57,214 nt of DNA from an uncultured Oscillospiraceae bacterium (GCA_934655875.1 CAKUHB010000014.1:1-57214), one strand, 5' to 3'; shown: positions 1-7,068, counted from the stretch's first letter. Notes: generated by a model not told the origin, from the letters alone. A program made the numbers and translations.

Positions 1-903
1 CTGAACGCCGACGGCACGGCGCAGAAGCGCACGATGCTGGCGCAGGCGGGCGAGTATACGCTCTATGTGCGCACGGAGGCGGCCGACTGCCCGTATGGCG
101 ACGAGAGCTGCCATCTGCACACGAAGGCACTCCTGTCCTGCGAGACGGCGGACGGAACAGAGAAGATGCTGGACGGGCCGATAGCCGACGCGGTCTACTG
201 GTTCATGTACTATGATGCCGGCGGCGGGTATATGCGCGTCGGCTGTCTGTCGCAGGATCCGGCGCACGGACAGCGCTTTTCGACGTGGTCTGAGGACATC
301 TTTGTGCCGGCGTTCCGTGTCAGCTACGCCAGCGCTTACACAAACGTGACTCTCTCCGGCGAAAATCCCGCCGCGCCGGAGGCAGTCGCGGCCGACAGCA
401 CCATGCCCATCCAGCCGTGCGAGCTGATGCTGCCGAACGGCGTGTATCTGGGACTTGATTACGCGACAACCATGCAGCTGGCGCAGGCGTACCGCGGCAG
501 CCGCGTGTATCGCGGGCAGACGCCGGGGGATAACTTCACCGTCGACGGCGTGAGCTATTATTTCTCCGCGGACAGTTCGGGCGTTCTGCGGCTGGATTCC
601 TTTACCTTCAACACCGCAGAACTGGCGGCGCCAAGCTTCCTGCGCGGCGTTACGCTCGGAGCCAGTCTGCAAGACGTGCTGGACACGATCCCCACGGCGG
701 ACTGGCAGCCGGAGGCGCTGTATTCCCAGCTTCTCTACGGAGAGGATCTGGTCAGCGGCGACCGGGCGGTGCTGGACTGGCGCAGCTCGATCTACCATCC
801 CAGCTATTACACCCTGATCATCAAGGCCGATGAGGATTCGGCCAACATCGAGTTTGATCATGACGGGTCCGTTTCCCGCATTTCCGTTTCCGGCAGGTAC
901 TAA
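1..903 (+). CDS. Unknown protein, 5' end outside the window
   Basis: The reading frame is open from base 1 and ends at TAA 901-903, so the start codon lies upstream and only about 300 C-terminal residues are visible. The first in-window ATG (34) has no ribosome site and is internal. I do not recognise the family. The visible part is soluble-looking, without membrane segments, and rich in Ala, Tyr, Ser and Asp. A C-terminal stretch of the form GVTLGASLQDVLDTIP followed by alternating beta-like segments suggests a compact domain, but no catalytic motif stands out. It ends 30 bp before a tiny gene with its own ribosome site, so the two may be cotranscribed. Confidence 0.6.
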   Translation: MNADGTAQKRTMLAQAGEYTLYVRTEAADCPYGDESCHLHTKALLSCETADGTEKMLDGPIADAVYWFMYYDAGGGYMRVGCLSQDPAHGQRFSTWSEDIFVPAFRVSYASAYTNVTLSGENPAAPEAVAADSTMPIQPCELMLPNGVYLGLDYATTMQLAQAYRGSRVYRGQTPGDNFTVDGVSYYFSADSSGVLRLDSFTFNTAELAAPSFLRGVTLGASLQDVLDTIPTADWQPEALYSQLLYGEDLVSGDRAVLDWRSSIYHPSYYTLIIKADEDSANIEFDHDGSVSRISVSGRY

Positions 904-933
904 GCAGGCGATAAAGCAGAAAGAGAGGTCAGC

Positions 934-1095
934 ATGGACGATTTTTGCGAGCAGGAGCATCAGGCGTGGCTCGACGAGCAGAACGCCGTGGTTTCGTTCC
1001 ACGAGATTCCGGGGAGCCGGTGCTTCTGCGCGCCGGACGGGACGTTCTGGGTGTACATTTTATCGCTGCTCGACCGCGGCTACCGCGTGCAGTGA
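934..1095 (+). CDS. Small hypothetical protein, 53 aa
   Basis: ATG 934 follows an AGAGAGG ribosome site and the frame closes with TGA at 1093-1095. The product begins MDDFCEQEHQAWLDEQ and ends in a hydrophobic/aromatic tail (FWVYILSLLDRGYRVQ). It contains three Cys (residues 5, 30, 32), two of them as a CFC pair. There is no signal peptide. It lies between a larger unknown gene and rpiB, and its end is 10 bp from the rpiB -35 box. The function is unknown. Support comes from the ribosome site, the spacing and the protein-like composition. It could still be a chance frame. Confidence 0.5.
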   Translation: MDDFCEQEHQAWLDEQNAVVSFHEIPGSRCFCAPDGTFWVYILSLLDRGYRVQ

Positions 1096-1105
1096 TGGAT
1101 TTCGC

Positions 1106-1133
1106 TTGCAATCCGGCGCTTCCGCGGTATAAT
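1106..1133 (+). promoter_or_regulatory. Promoter of rpiB
   Basis: TTGCAA (1106-1111), a 16-bp spacer and TATAAT (1128-1133) form a good sigma-A promoter about 30 bp upstream of the rpiB start. It begins just after the stop of the tiny upstream gene. Confidence 0.7.
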
Positions 1134-1161
1134 AGAGAAAAAACCGCAGGAGGAATCCATT

Positions 1162-1602
1162 ATGATCGCACTTGCATGTGACCACGGCGCGCTCGACCTC
1201 AAAAATGCCATTCTGGCGCATCTCGAGAAGCGCGGCCTTGCCTGTAAGGACTTCGGCTGCTTCACCAAGGACAGCTGTGACTATCCCGACTTTGCCGCCG
1301 CGGCGGCCAGAGCCGTCGCCAGCGGAGAATGCGACCGCGGCATCGTCTGCTGCACGACCGGCATCGGCGTGTCCATCACGGCCAACAAGGTCAAGGGCAT
1401 CCGCTGCGCGCTGCTGGACAATCCCATGTCCGCAAGGCTCACGCGCGAGCACAACGACACCAACATGATGGCCCTCGGCGCAGCCGTGACGGGCGAGATG
1501 CTGGCGCTGGAGATCGTGGACGTGTGGCTGGATACGGAATTTTCCCACGGCGAACGCCACCAGCGGCGCATCGACAAGATGATGGCGCTGGAGCATGACT
1601 GA
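1162..1602 (+). CDS. rpiB: RpiB/LacA/LacB-family sugar-phosphate isomerase
   Basis: This 146-residue protein matches the RpiB family over its full length. Members interconvert ribose-5-phosphate and ribulose-5-phosphate (pentose phosphate pathway) or act on allose-6-P or galactose-6-P. Visible signatures are the N-terminal ACDHGA (5-10), the phosphate loop CTTGIGVSITANK with probable catalytic Cys64, REHNDTNM with His97, and the C-terminal HGERHQRRIDKM. Most family members have CGTGIG in the loop, so Thr at the first Gly position is a mild deviation. The start has a strong AGGAGGA ribosome site. The 3' end overlaps the NUDIX gene by 8 bp, indicating translational coupling. Confidence 0.9.
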   Translation: MIALACDHGALDLKNAILAHLEKRGLACKDFGCFTKDSCDYPDFAAAAARAVASGECDRGIVCCTTGIGVSITANKVKGIRCALLDNPMSARLTREHNDTNMMALGAAVTGEMLALEIVDVWLDTEFSHGERHQRRIDKMMALEHD

Positions 1603-2155
1603 CGGCCCGCGCCTGCGGGCGCAGATCGAAGCGTTCTGCCCGTATAACGAGCAGGAGGACGCCGACCGGCGGCAGATCCTCTGTGATATGGACACGTTCC
1701 CGGTGCTTCTGACGCGGGACAACGCGACCGCGCACTTCACCGCGTCCTGCTGGATTGTGAACCCGGATCGGACGAAGGTCCTCATGGCTTATCACAATCT
1801 CTATCGGTCGTGGGCATGGCTCGGCGGGCATGCAGATGGAGAAGAGGATCTTCTGGCCGTGGCGCTGCGCGAAGCGAACGAGGAATCCGGCATTGAAGCG
1901 GCGCCTGTCTCGCCCGAGATCTTCTCGTTGGAGATTTTGCACGTCGCGCCGCATGTAAAGCGCGGGAAATTTGTCTGCGCGCACCTGCATCTGAACGCGA
2001 CGTATCTTCTGCAAGCCGACGACCGCGCGCCCATCCGCTGCAAGCCCGACGAAAACAGCGCCGTGCGCTGGCTGGACGCGGACGAAGTGCTGACCGCCGT
2101 CTCGGAGCCGAACATGCTGCCGATCTATCGGAAGCTGCTGGAAAAGACAAACTGA
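1595..2155 (+). CDS. NUDIX hydrolase
   Basis: This 186-residue protein has a complete NUDIX box at residues 78-100 (G-x5-E-x7-REANEESGI), the Mg-binding helix of nucleoside-diphosphate-X hydrolases. The substrate cannot be read from sequence. The N-terminal 45 residues (YNEQEDADRRQILCDMDTFPVLLTR) resemble the extension found in IPP-isomerase-like or dNTP-type NUDIX proteins. The start ATG sits inside the end of rpiB (ATGACTGA overlap), so the two genes form an operon. A strong terminator follows immediately. Confidence 0.85.
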   Translation: MTDGPRLRAQIEAFCPYNEQEDADRRQILCDMDTFPVLLTRDNATAHFTASCWIVNPDRTKVLMAYHNLYRSWAWLGGHADGEEDLLAVALREANEESGIEAAPVSPEIFSLEILHVAPHVKRGKFVCAHLHLNATYLLQADDRAPIRCKPDENSAVRWLDADEVLTAVSEPNMLPIYRKLLEKTN

Positions 2156-2160
2156 TATAA

Positions 2161-2200
2161 CCGTGGCCCCGGCAGAGCCGGGGCCACGGTTGTTCTTTAT
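2161..2200 (+). terminator. Terminator of rpiB-NUDIX operon
   Basis: A 13-bp perfect GC-rich stem (2161-2173 with 2177-2189) and a 3-nt loop are followed by TTGTTCTTT, six bases after the NUDIX stop codon. Confidence 0.85.
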
Positions 2201-2240
2201 CAAAGACGTCTGCTTTTCAAGAAACAGCGTTCGGACAGTC

Positions 2241-2272
2241 AAAAGAGCAATGCCTGCGGCATTGCTCTTTTT
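2241..2272. terminator. Bidirectional terminator
   Basis: A 14-bp perfect inverted repeat (2241-2254 / 2258-2271) has loop TGC and runs of A and T at the two ends, so it reads as a terminator in both directions. On the minus strand it lies 15 bp past the stop of the small membrane protein. Confidence 0.7.
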
Positions 2273-2286
2273 GTCCTTCTGGTGTT

Positions 2287-2448
2287 TCAGTCTGCGTAAT
2301 CCGCCATTTCTGCGCGGCGGGCGCGGCAGGCTGCGAGCTTGTGGGCGCATTCGCGGAGCTCATCCAGGCAGCCGACCACGACCAGCACTGCGCCGATCAC
2401 GGCCATAACGACGCCGGCGATCTTCAGGATCGATTTCAGGGATTTCAT
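2287..2448 (-). CDS. Small single-pass membrane protein, 53 aa
   Basis: ATG at 2448 follows a perfect AGGAGG 7-8 nt upstream, and the frame closes at 2287. The product has a short basic N-terminus (MKSLKSILK), one hydrophobic segment (residues 10-27, AGVVMAVIGAVLVVVGC) and a charged tail with three Cys and an Arg/Ala-rich patch ending in DYAD. It is followed by a terminator and preceded by the TIR element at 2473-2638. No promoter is obvious, so it may be read through from the nitroreductase gene across that element. Function unknown; good ribosome site, membrane segment and terminator make it credible. Confidence 0.65.
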   Translation of the reverse strand: MKSLKSILKIAGVVMAVIGAVLVVVGCLDELRECAHKLAACRARRAEMADYAD

Positions 2449-2472
2449 ATGCAAGCCTCCTGTGCTTTTTTT

Positions 2473-2638
2473 CTAGGGTGTATCTGAAAACTCCAAATGT
2501 GACCGGCAGCAAGGAATTTTTATGCTGAGCAAGACATTTTTTCGCAGGAATACTGACGTATTTCAAGGAAAAATGGCGCGGCGCAGCGTGAAAAGGCCCG
2601 CTGTCCGGGTGCGTTGGGAGTTTTCAGATACACCCTAG
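2473..2638. mobile_element. MITE-like element, copy A
   Basis: This 166-bp non-coding element is bounded by perfect terminal inverted repeats. Inside CTA...TAG flanks the ends read GGGTGTATCTGAAAACTCC (2476-2494) and its exact complement (2617-2635). A flanking TA is present on both sides (2474-2475 and 2636-2637), consistent with a TA or CTAG target duplication of the kind made by IS5/IS630-type transposases. It encodes no transposase. A second copy lies at 43639-43798 in the opposite orientation, with most of the interior identical. Confidence 0.75.
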
Positions 2639-2670
2639 TATAGACCAATTTTTTGCCGGATGCAAGCGCC

Positions 2671-3192
2671 TTATGCGCGGATGATGAAGTCCGCCTTGCG
2701 CGGCTTTGCGGGCGCGGGCTCCGCGGCGGCGTAGCCGAGGATGCAGTGGCCGACGCCGGCATACTGCGCACCGACGCCCCATTTCTCCATGAGCGCCTTG
2801 CCCTCCGCGCAGGAAAACTCCTCTCTGGCGCGGTGGATCCAGCAGCTGTCTACGCCGAGACTGTGCGCGGCCGTCATCAGATTGCCGAGGACAAGACTGC
2901 CGTCCTCCACCCACGTGCCGATGCTCGTGTCCGCGAAGACGACGCAGACGGTCGGTGCGCCGTAGAACGGGTGGCCGTCGGGATTGCCGAAAAACGCGGC
3001 GTTCATCCGCTCCAGCTGGGCGATCTCCGCCGGATCCTGCAAAACGACGATCTTGGCCGACTGCCGGCCCATACCGCTGGCGGCGTAGGTGCCGGCCAGA
3101 AGAATTTCCTGTAGCTTTTCCTCTTCCACCCGCTTCGGCAGATAGCTTCTGACGCTTCTGCGGGTCAGAAGACACTGAATGACTTCGTTCAT
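2671..3192 (-). CDS. Nitroreductase-family protein
   Basis: This 173-residue flavoprotein-type protein is of the compact nitroreductase family (FMN-dependent NAD(P)H oxidoreductases). It has the N-terminal RRSVRSYLPKRV FMN-phosphate motif (residues 11-22), a central segment with AAHSLGVDSCWIHRA, and the C-terminal GVGHCILGYAA that closes the FMN site. The start at 3192 is chosen because GGAGGAA lies 7 nt upstream. The longer frame upstream lies inside the preceding gene and has no family similarity. It lies 22 bp downstream of birA in the same direction, so the two are probably cotranscribed. The physiological substrate is unknown. Confidence 0.88.
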   Translation of the reverse strand: MNEVIQCLLTRRSVRSYLPKRVEEEKLQEILLAGTYAASGMGRQSAKIVVLQDPAEIAQLERMNAAFFGNPDGHPFYGAPTVCVVFADTSIGTWVEDGSLVLGNLMTAAHSLGVDSCWIHRAREEFSCAEGKALMEKWGVGAQYAGVGHCILGYAAAEPAPAKPRKADFIIRA

Positions 3193-3214
3193 GGGAGTTC
3201 CTCCTTCATAAAAA

Positions 3215-4195
3215 TCAGGTATATCCATACATGCCGCGCACCGAGACCTCGCCGGACGAGACCACGCCGCGCGAGCCGTCCTGATACGTGACGCACAGCC
3301 CAGCTTCCTCGTCGATGCCGTCCGCGTGCGCAAGCTGCACCTCGTCGCCGCGGACAAGCTTCACGTCCTGCCCGATGGTGATGCAGTGAGCGGCAAATTC
3401 CCGCAGCCAGTCGGTCTTGCCGGCAAACAGTGCCTGCTCCATTTCGTAAAGGGAGCCGATCAGCGCGGCGGCCAGCCGGTTGCGGTCGATCCTTTGGCCG
3501 GTCTCGGCTTCCAGGCTGGTCGACATTGCGGCGACCTCCGGCGGGAGCGAGACCCTGTCGCAGTTGATGCCGATACCGACGACGGTATAGTCGACCTCGC
3601 GCGACTCCGCTTCGATGCCAAGCTCCGTCAGAATGCCGCAGAGCTTTTTCTTCCCGATGACAAGATCGTTCGTCCACTTGATATCGGGATAGATCCCGCT
3701 GGCGGCCTGCACCGCCCGCGCGGCGGCAACAGCCACCATCGCCGTCAGGTGCAGAAGCGCCTCCGGCTTGGCGTGCGGCCGCAGAATGATGCTGAAATAC
3801 AGGCCGCCGGGCGGCGAGACGAACGTGCGCCCGCGCCGTCCGCGTCCGGCCGTTTGCAGGCCGGTCATGACAACGGTCCCGTCCGGCGCGCCCTCGGCGG
3901 CCAGCTTTTTGCAGGCATTGTTGGTGGAATCGACGCTCGGCAGAACGGTCATGCGATCCCGCCACGGGTGCTCCGGCAGGAAGCTGCGCACCAGCGCGGC
4001 GTCCAGCCGGTCGGGCCGGGCCGTGAGCGTATAGCCGCGGCGCGGCGCGGCGTCAATGGTATAGCCCTCCTGCCGCAGCTGGTCGATGGTCTTCCAGACA
4101 GCCGCGCGCGTCACGCCGAGCTGCCGGCAGAGCTGCTCGCCGGAGACCGGCTCCTGCGCGGCAAGCAGAAGGGAAATGACTTCTTCTTTGATCAT
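3215..4195 (-). CDS. birA: BirA: biotin--[acetyl-CoA-carboxylase] ligase and biotin repressor
   Basis: This 326-residue bifunctional protein activates biotin to biotinyl-AMP, transfers it to carboxyl-carrier lysines and represses biotin genes. Residues 1-60 form a winged helix (SGEQLCRQLGVTRAAVWKTIDQL). The ligase core has GRGRRGR (117-123), the KWTND loop (173-177) followed by the lysine-rich GKKKLCGIL, and an SH3-like C-terminus. The presence of the HTH marks the regulatory form. It diverges from bioY, whose promoter carries a matching palindromic operator, so autoregulatory control of biotin uptake is likely. The start at 4195 has only a weak ribosome site. Confidence 0.93.
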   Translation of the reverse strand: MIKEEVISLLLAAQEPVSGEQLCRQLGVTRAAVWKTIDQLRQEGYTIDAAPRRGYTLTARPDRLDAALVRSFLPEHPWRDRMTVLPSVDSTNNACKKLAAEGAPDGTVVMTGLQTAGRGRRGRTFVSPPGGLYFSIILRPHAKPEALLHLTAMVAVAAARAVQAASGIYPDIKWTNDLVIGKKKLCGILTELGIEAESREVDYTVVGIGINCDRVSLPPEVAAMSTSLEAETGQRIDRNRLAAALIGSLYEMEQALFAGKTDWLREFAAHCITIGQDVKLVRGDEVQLAHADGIDEEAGLCVTYQDGSRGVVSSGEVSVRGMYGYT

Positions 4196-4211
4196 AGTTG
4201 CAGATTCGTCC

Positions 4212-4267
4212 TTGATTTTTGAATGGAAATGCTGTATTGTAAACCAAGAAATAAATTTGGTTTACAA
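4212..4267 (+). promoter_or_regulatory. bioY promoter with BirA operator
   Basis: TTGATT (4212-4217), a 17-bp spacer and TATTGT (4235-4240) make a promoter whose -10 overlaps a perfect palindrome, TTGTAAACCAA (4237-4247) and TTGGTTTACAA (4257-4267). The arms match the known BirA box half-sites TTGTAAACC and GGTTTACAA, here with 13 bp between them. BirA binding would cover the -10 and the transcription start. Confidence 0.82.
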
Positions 4268-4280
4268 AGGAGACCTCATT

Positions 4281-4847
4281 ATGCAGCACAGAAAGACCCT
4301 GATGCTTGTCCTGACCGCGCTTTTCGCCGCTCTGACGGCGGTCGGCGCGTTCTTTAAGATCCCGTTCGCGCTCGCGGCAATCTCTCTGCAATTCCTGTTT
4401 ACGGCCATGGCCGGGATTTTGCTTGGCGCGGGCTATGGCGCGCTGTCGCAGCTGGTGTATGTGCTCATCGGCCTTGTCGGCGTGCCGATCTTTGCGCTGG
4501 GCGGCGGCTTTTCCTATGTGCTCCAGCCGACGTTCGGGTTCCTTCTGGGGCTTATCCCGTCGGCGTTCGTCATCGGTAAGCTGGCAAAGCGGCCGCTGAC
4601 GTTCTGGCGCGCGGCGCTCGCGATGCTGGCCGGACTGGCCGTGCTCTATGCCATCGGCGTGCCCTATATGGCGCTGATCGCCAACGCGTATCTCGGCAAG
4701 GGGCTGACGTTCTGGCAGGTCATCAAGAACGGCATGCTCATCTACCTGCCGGGCGATCTTCTGAAGATCGCGTTCGGAAGCTTCCTGTGCGTGGCCATCA
4801 CGCGGCGGCTGCCGCAGCTGTTTGCCGCGCCGGCGGCAAAGGCCTGA
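4281..4847 (+). CDS. bioY: BioY biotin transporter substrate-binding (S) component
   Basis: This 188-residue integral membrane protein has about six hydrophobic segments, typical of BioY, the S component that binds biotin in ECF-type uptake. Recognisable stretches are the N-terminal ALFAALTAVGAFFKIP, the GAGYGALSQLVYVLIGLVGVPIFA segment and the C-terminal LPGDLLKIAFGSFL. ATG 4281 has AAAGGAGA upstream. The frame is open further upstream, but that part contains the operator and is not coding. No EcfA/EcfT genes are nearby, so a shared energising module elsewhere is expected. It is divergent from birA and probably repressed by it. Confidence 0.93.
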   Translation: MQHRKTLMLVLTALFAALTAVGAFFKIPFALAAISLQFLFTAMAGILLGAGYGALSQLVYVLIGLVGVPIFALGGGFSYVLQPTFGFLLGLIPSAFVIGKLAKRPLTFWRAALAMLAGLAVLYAIGVPYMALIANAYLGKGLTFWQVIKNGMLIYLPGDLLKIAFGSFLCVAITRRLPQLFAAPAAKA

Positions 4848-4977
4848 GCTGTGCTTTTCTTTATGAAACCACACTTTTTCCCGCTTGTCAACCGCTTTTG
4901 CCGGCCCGGCGTCAGTGCTTGTTGACAAAAGCATTCAGAACGAACCTCCGCGTTTGTGCATTTTTCCGAATTGCGCC

Positions 4978-5006
4978 TTGACACGAAAGCTGCAAAACGG
5001 TACAAT
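4978..5006 (+). promoter_or_regulatory. Promoter of rny
   Basis: Consensus TTGACA (4978-4983), an exact 17-bp spacer and TACAAT (5001-5006) lie about 120 bp upstream of the RNase Y start. This is the strongest promoter in the bioY-rny gap (4848-5126). The remainder of that gap shows no gene. Confidence 0.85.
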
Positions 5007-5009
5007 GTA

Positions 5010-5126
5010 GGGTAGGATTTGTATGGCTGTAATGGGACTTGGGGAAGCCCATTGCGCTTTATGATTCAATTCGCCGGTTCGCCGGCGTACCCAATACTGA
5101 GAAACAGGAGGTGTCATTCGCAGTTT
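5010..5126 (+). promoter_or_regulatory. Structured 5' leader of rny
   Basis: Between promoter and start codon lies a leader of about 115 nt with stable hairpins. One pairs AATGGG (around 5031) with CCCATT (around 5048). A second is CGCCGG (5072-5077), loop TTCG (5078-5081) and CCGGCG (5082-5087), an exceptionally stable UUCG-type tetraloop. GGGTA at 5010 could also pair with TACCC at 5088. I do not recognise a known riboswitch. Self-regulation by RNase Y cleavage is a possibility only. Confidence 0.45.
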
Positions 5127-6680
5127 ATGGAATTTAATACGCTATGCCTCATCCTTAGCATCGCGGCAGTCGTGCTTTGCGCGGTGTTCTTCGCAGCCGG
5201 CATTCTGTACCGCAAAAAGGTCGCAGAAAAGCAGATCGGCAGCGCCGAAGAAGAAGCCAAGCGCATCATCAACGAAGCCATCAAGGGCGGCGAGAGCAAA
5301 AAGCGCGAAATGCTGCTCGAAGCGAAGGAAGAGATCCATAAATCACGCAGCGAATACGAACAGGAAGTCAAGGAGCGCCGGGCAGAGGTCTCCAAGCAGG
5401 AGCGCCGTCTGCAGCAGAAGGAAGAAGCCCTTGACAAGAAGATCAATCTTCACGAGAAGAAAGAGGACGAGCTGGCCAAGAAGATCGCGGCCATCGACAA
5501 GAAGCAGGAAGAGGTCGATTCTCTCAAGCGCAGCCAGATGGAGGTTCTGGAAAAAATCTCCGGCCTGACGCAGGAAGAGGCCAAGGCCTATATCCTCAAG
5601 GGCGTCGAAGAGGATGTCCGTCACGAGACGGCCATGAAGATCAAAGAGATCGAAGCCCAGATGAAGGACGAAGCCGACCAGACCGCCCGCGAGATCATCG
5701 CCACCGCCATCCAGCGCTGCGCGGCTGACCACGCAGCCGAAACCACCGTCTCCGTCGTTCCGCTGCCCAACGATGAAATGAAGGGCCGCATCATCGGCCG
5801 CGAGGGCCGCAACATCCGCACGCTCGAGACCATCACCGGCGTCGATCTCATCATCGACGACACGCCGGAGGCCATCACCGTCTCCTCGTTCGATCCGGTC
5901 CGCCGTGAGGTCGCCCGGCTGGCGCTGGAAAAGCTCATCGCCGACGGCCGTATCCACCCGACCCGCATCGAAGACATGGTCGAAAAGGCCCGCCGCGAGG
6001 TCGACCACACCATCAAGGTCGAGGGCGAGCGCGCCACGTTTGAAACGGGCGTCCACAACCTGCATCCCGAGCTCATCAAGCTCCTTGGCCGCCAGAAGTA
6101 CCGCACGTCCTACGGCCAGAACGTCCTGAACCACTCCATCGAGGTCGCGCACATCGCCGGTCTCATGGCCGCCGAGCTTGGCGTCGACGTGACGCTGGCC
6201 AAGCGCGCAGGACTTCTGCATGACCTCGGCAAATCCGTCGACCATGAGATGGAAGGCAGCCATGTCCAGCTGGGCGTGGAGCTTGCCAAGAAGTACAAGG
6301 AAAATCCCGTCGTCATCAACGCCATCGAAGCGCACCATGGCGACGTTGAGCCGCAGACGGTCATCGCCTGTCTCGTACAGGCTGCCGACGCCATCTCCGC
6401 TGCACGCCCCGGTGCACGCCGCGAGAACGTCGAGAACTATATCCGCCGTCTGGAGAAGCTCGAGGATCTGACCAATTCCTTCCCCGGTGTCGAAAAGGCC
6501 TATGCCATCCAGGCTGGCCGCGAGGTTCGCGTCATGGTCAAGCCCGAGGAGGTCACCGAGGACAACATGATCCTGCTGGCCCACGATCTTGCCAAGAAGA
6601 TCGAGTCCGAGCTCGAATACCCCGGCCAGATCAAGGTCAACGTCATCCGCGAAACCAAGGCTGTCGAATACGCGAAATAA
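5127..6680 (+). CDS. rny: Ribonuclease Y
   Basis: This 517-residue membrane-anchored endoribonuclease initiates mRNA decay in Firmicutes. Residues 5-28 form the N-terminal membrane anchor. Residues 30 to about 185 are a long charged coiled coil. A KH domain holds GRIIGREGRN (220-229). The HD phosphohydrolase domain has the metal pair His365-Asp366 (LLHDLGKSVDHE). The length is typical. ATG 5127 is chosen because the anchor begins there. AGGAGG at 5106-5111 is 15 nt away, a rather long spacing, and the extra upstream frame is leader RNA. It is monocistronic, with its own promoter and terminator. Confidence 0.96.
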   Translation: MEFNTLCLILSIAAVVLCAVFFAAGILYRKKVAEKQIGSAEEEAKRIINEAIKGGESKKREMLLEAKEEIHKSRSEYEQEVKERRAEVSKQERRLQQKEEALDKKINLHEKKEDELAKKIAAIDKKQEEVDSLKRSQMEVLEKISGLTQEEAKAYILKGVEEDVRHETAMKIKEIEAQMKDEADQTAREIIATAIQRCAADHAAETTVSVVPLPNDEMKGRIIGREGRNIRTLETITGVDLIIDDTPEAITVSSFDPVRREVARLALEKLIADGRIHPTRIEDMVEKARREVDHTIKVEGERATFETGVHNLHPELIKLLGRQKYRTSYGQNVLNHSIEVAHIAGLMAAELGVDVTLAKRAGLLHDLGKSVDHEMEGSHVQLGVELAKKYKENPVVINAIEAHHGDVEPQTVIACLVQAADAISAARPGARRENVENYIRRLEKLEDLTNSFPGVEKAYAIQAGREVRVMVKPEEVTEDNMILLAHDLAKKIESELEYPGQIKVNVIRETKAVEYAK

Positions 6681-6690
6681 TGATCTGTCA

Positions 6691-6726
6691 AACCTCCCGT
6701 GCCAACCGGCGCGGGAGGTTTTTTGT
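6691..6726 (+). terminator. Terminator of rny
   Basis: A 13-bp stem with one G-T type mismatch (6691-6703 / 6708-6720) and loop AACC is followed by six T residues, ten bases after the rny stop. Confidence 0.9.
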
Positions 6727-6787
6727 CCCCGAAGGGCTTGCCCAAAAATCAATGTTCGTTCTACGCGGAAAGCTTTCTGGTTTATTC

Positions 6788-6952
6788 GTAGGGGTCGATG
6801 CCCATCTTCGGCGCTAAGAGCCGCGCTGCGCGCGGTTACGCCTCGAAACTAGCCTGCGGGCGTCGCATCGACCCGGCAGAATACGCCGACTTTTCGAAAG
6901 TTTTCGGCAAATTCGCAGCCGTTCTCGGGACGATGCAGGCATCGTCCCCTAC
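6788..6952. repeat. Hairpin-rich repeat element with terminal inverted repeats
   Basis: The ends GTAGGGGTCGATGCC (6788-6802) and GGCATCGTCCCCTAC (6938-6952) are complementary except for one base. Inside are two nested palindromes: GGGTCGATGC (6792-6801) with GCATCGACCC (6865-6874), and GGGACGATGC (6927-6936) with GCATCGTCCC (6939-6948). No protein is encoded. It occupies most of the 388-bp gap between rny and marR and looks like a non-autonomous mobile or REP-type element. Confidence 0.6.
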
Positions 6953-6995
6953 AAATCAAATCCGGAAGATCCCGGACAAAAACCAAAAAAGGCTA

Positions 6996-7024
6996 TTGAC
7001 AAACGCATAATTTGCGTTTATAGT
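6996..7024 (+). promoter_or_regulatory. marR-MATE promoter with operator in the spacer
   Basis: TTGACA (6996-7001), a 17-bp spacer and TATAGT (7019-7024). The spacer is almost filled by the inverted repeat AAACGCA (7001-7007) and TGCGTTT (7013-7019), an ideal position for repressor binding by the MarR protein encoded downstream. Confidence 0.8.
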
Positions 7025-7033
7025 TACCTACGT

Positions 7034-7052
7034 TAATTATCAATGATAATTA
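7034..7052 (+). promoter_or_regulatory. Second palindrome in the marR leader
   Basis: TAATTATC (7034-7041) and GATAATTA (7045-7052) form a perfect 19-bp palindrome just ahead of the ribosome site. It may be a second operator, or an mRNA hairpin close to the Shine-Dalgarno. Its sequence differs from the spacer palindrome. Confidence 0.5.
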
Positions 7053-7068
7053 TATGGAGGACAAACAG

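Noticed and set aside
7054..7068. ATG 7054 as marR start
   Set aside because: The codons after it contain the GGAGG that serves ATG 7069.
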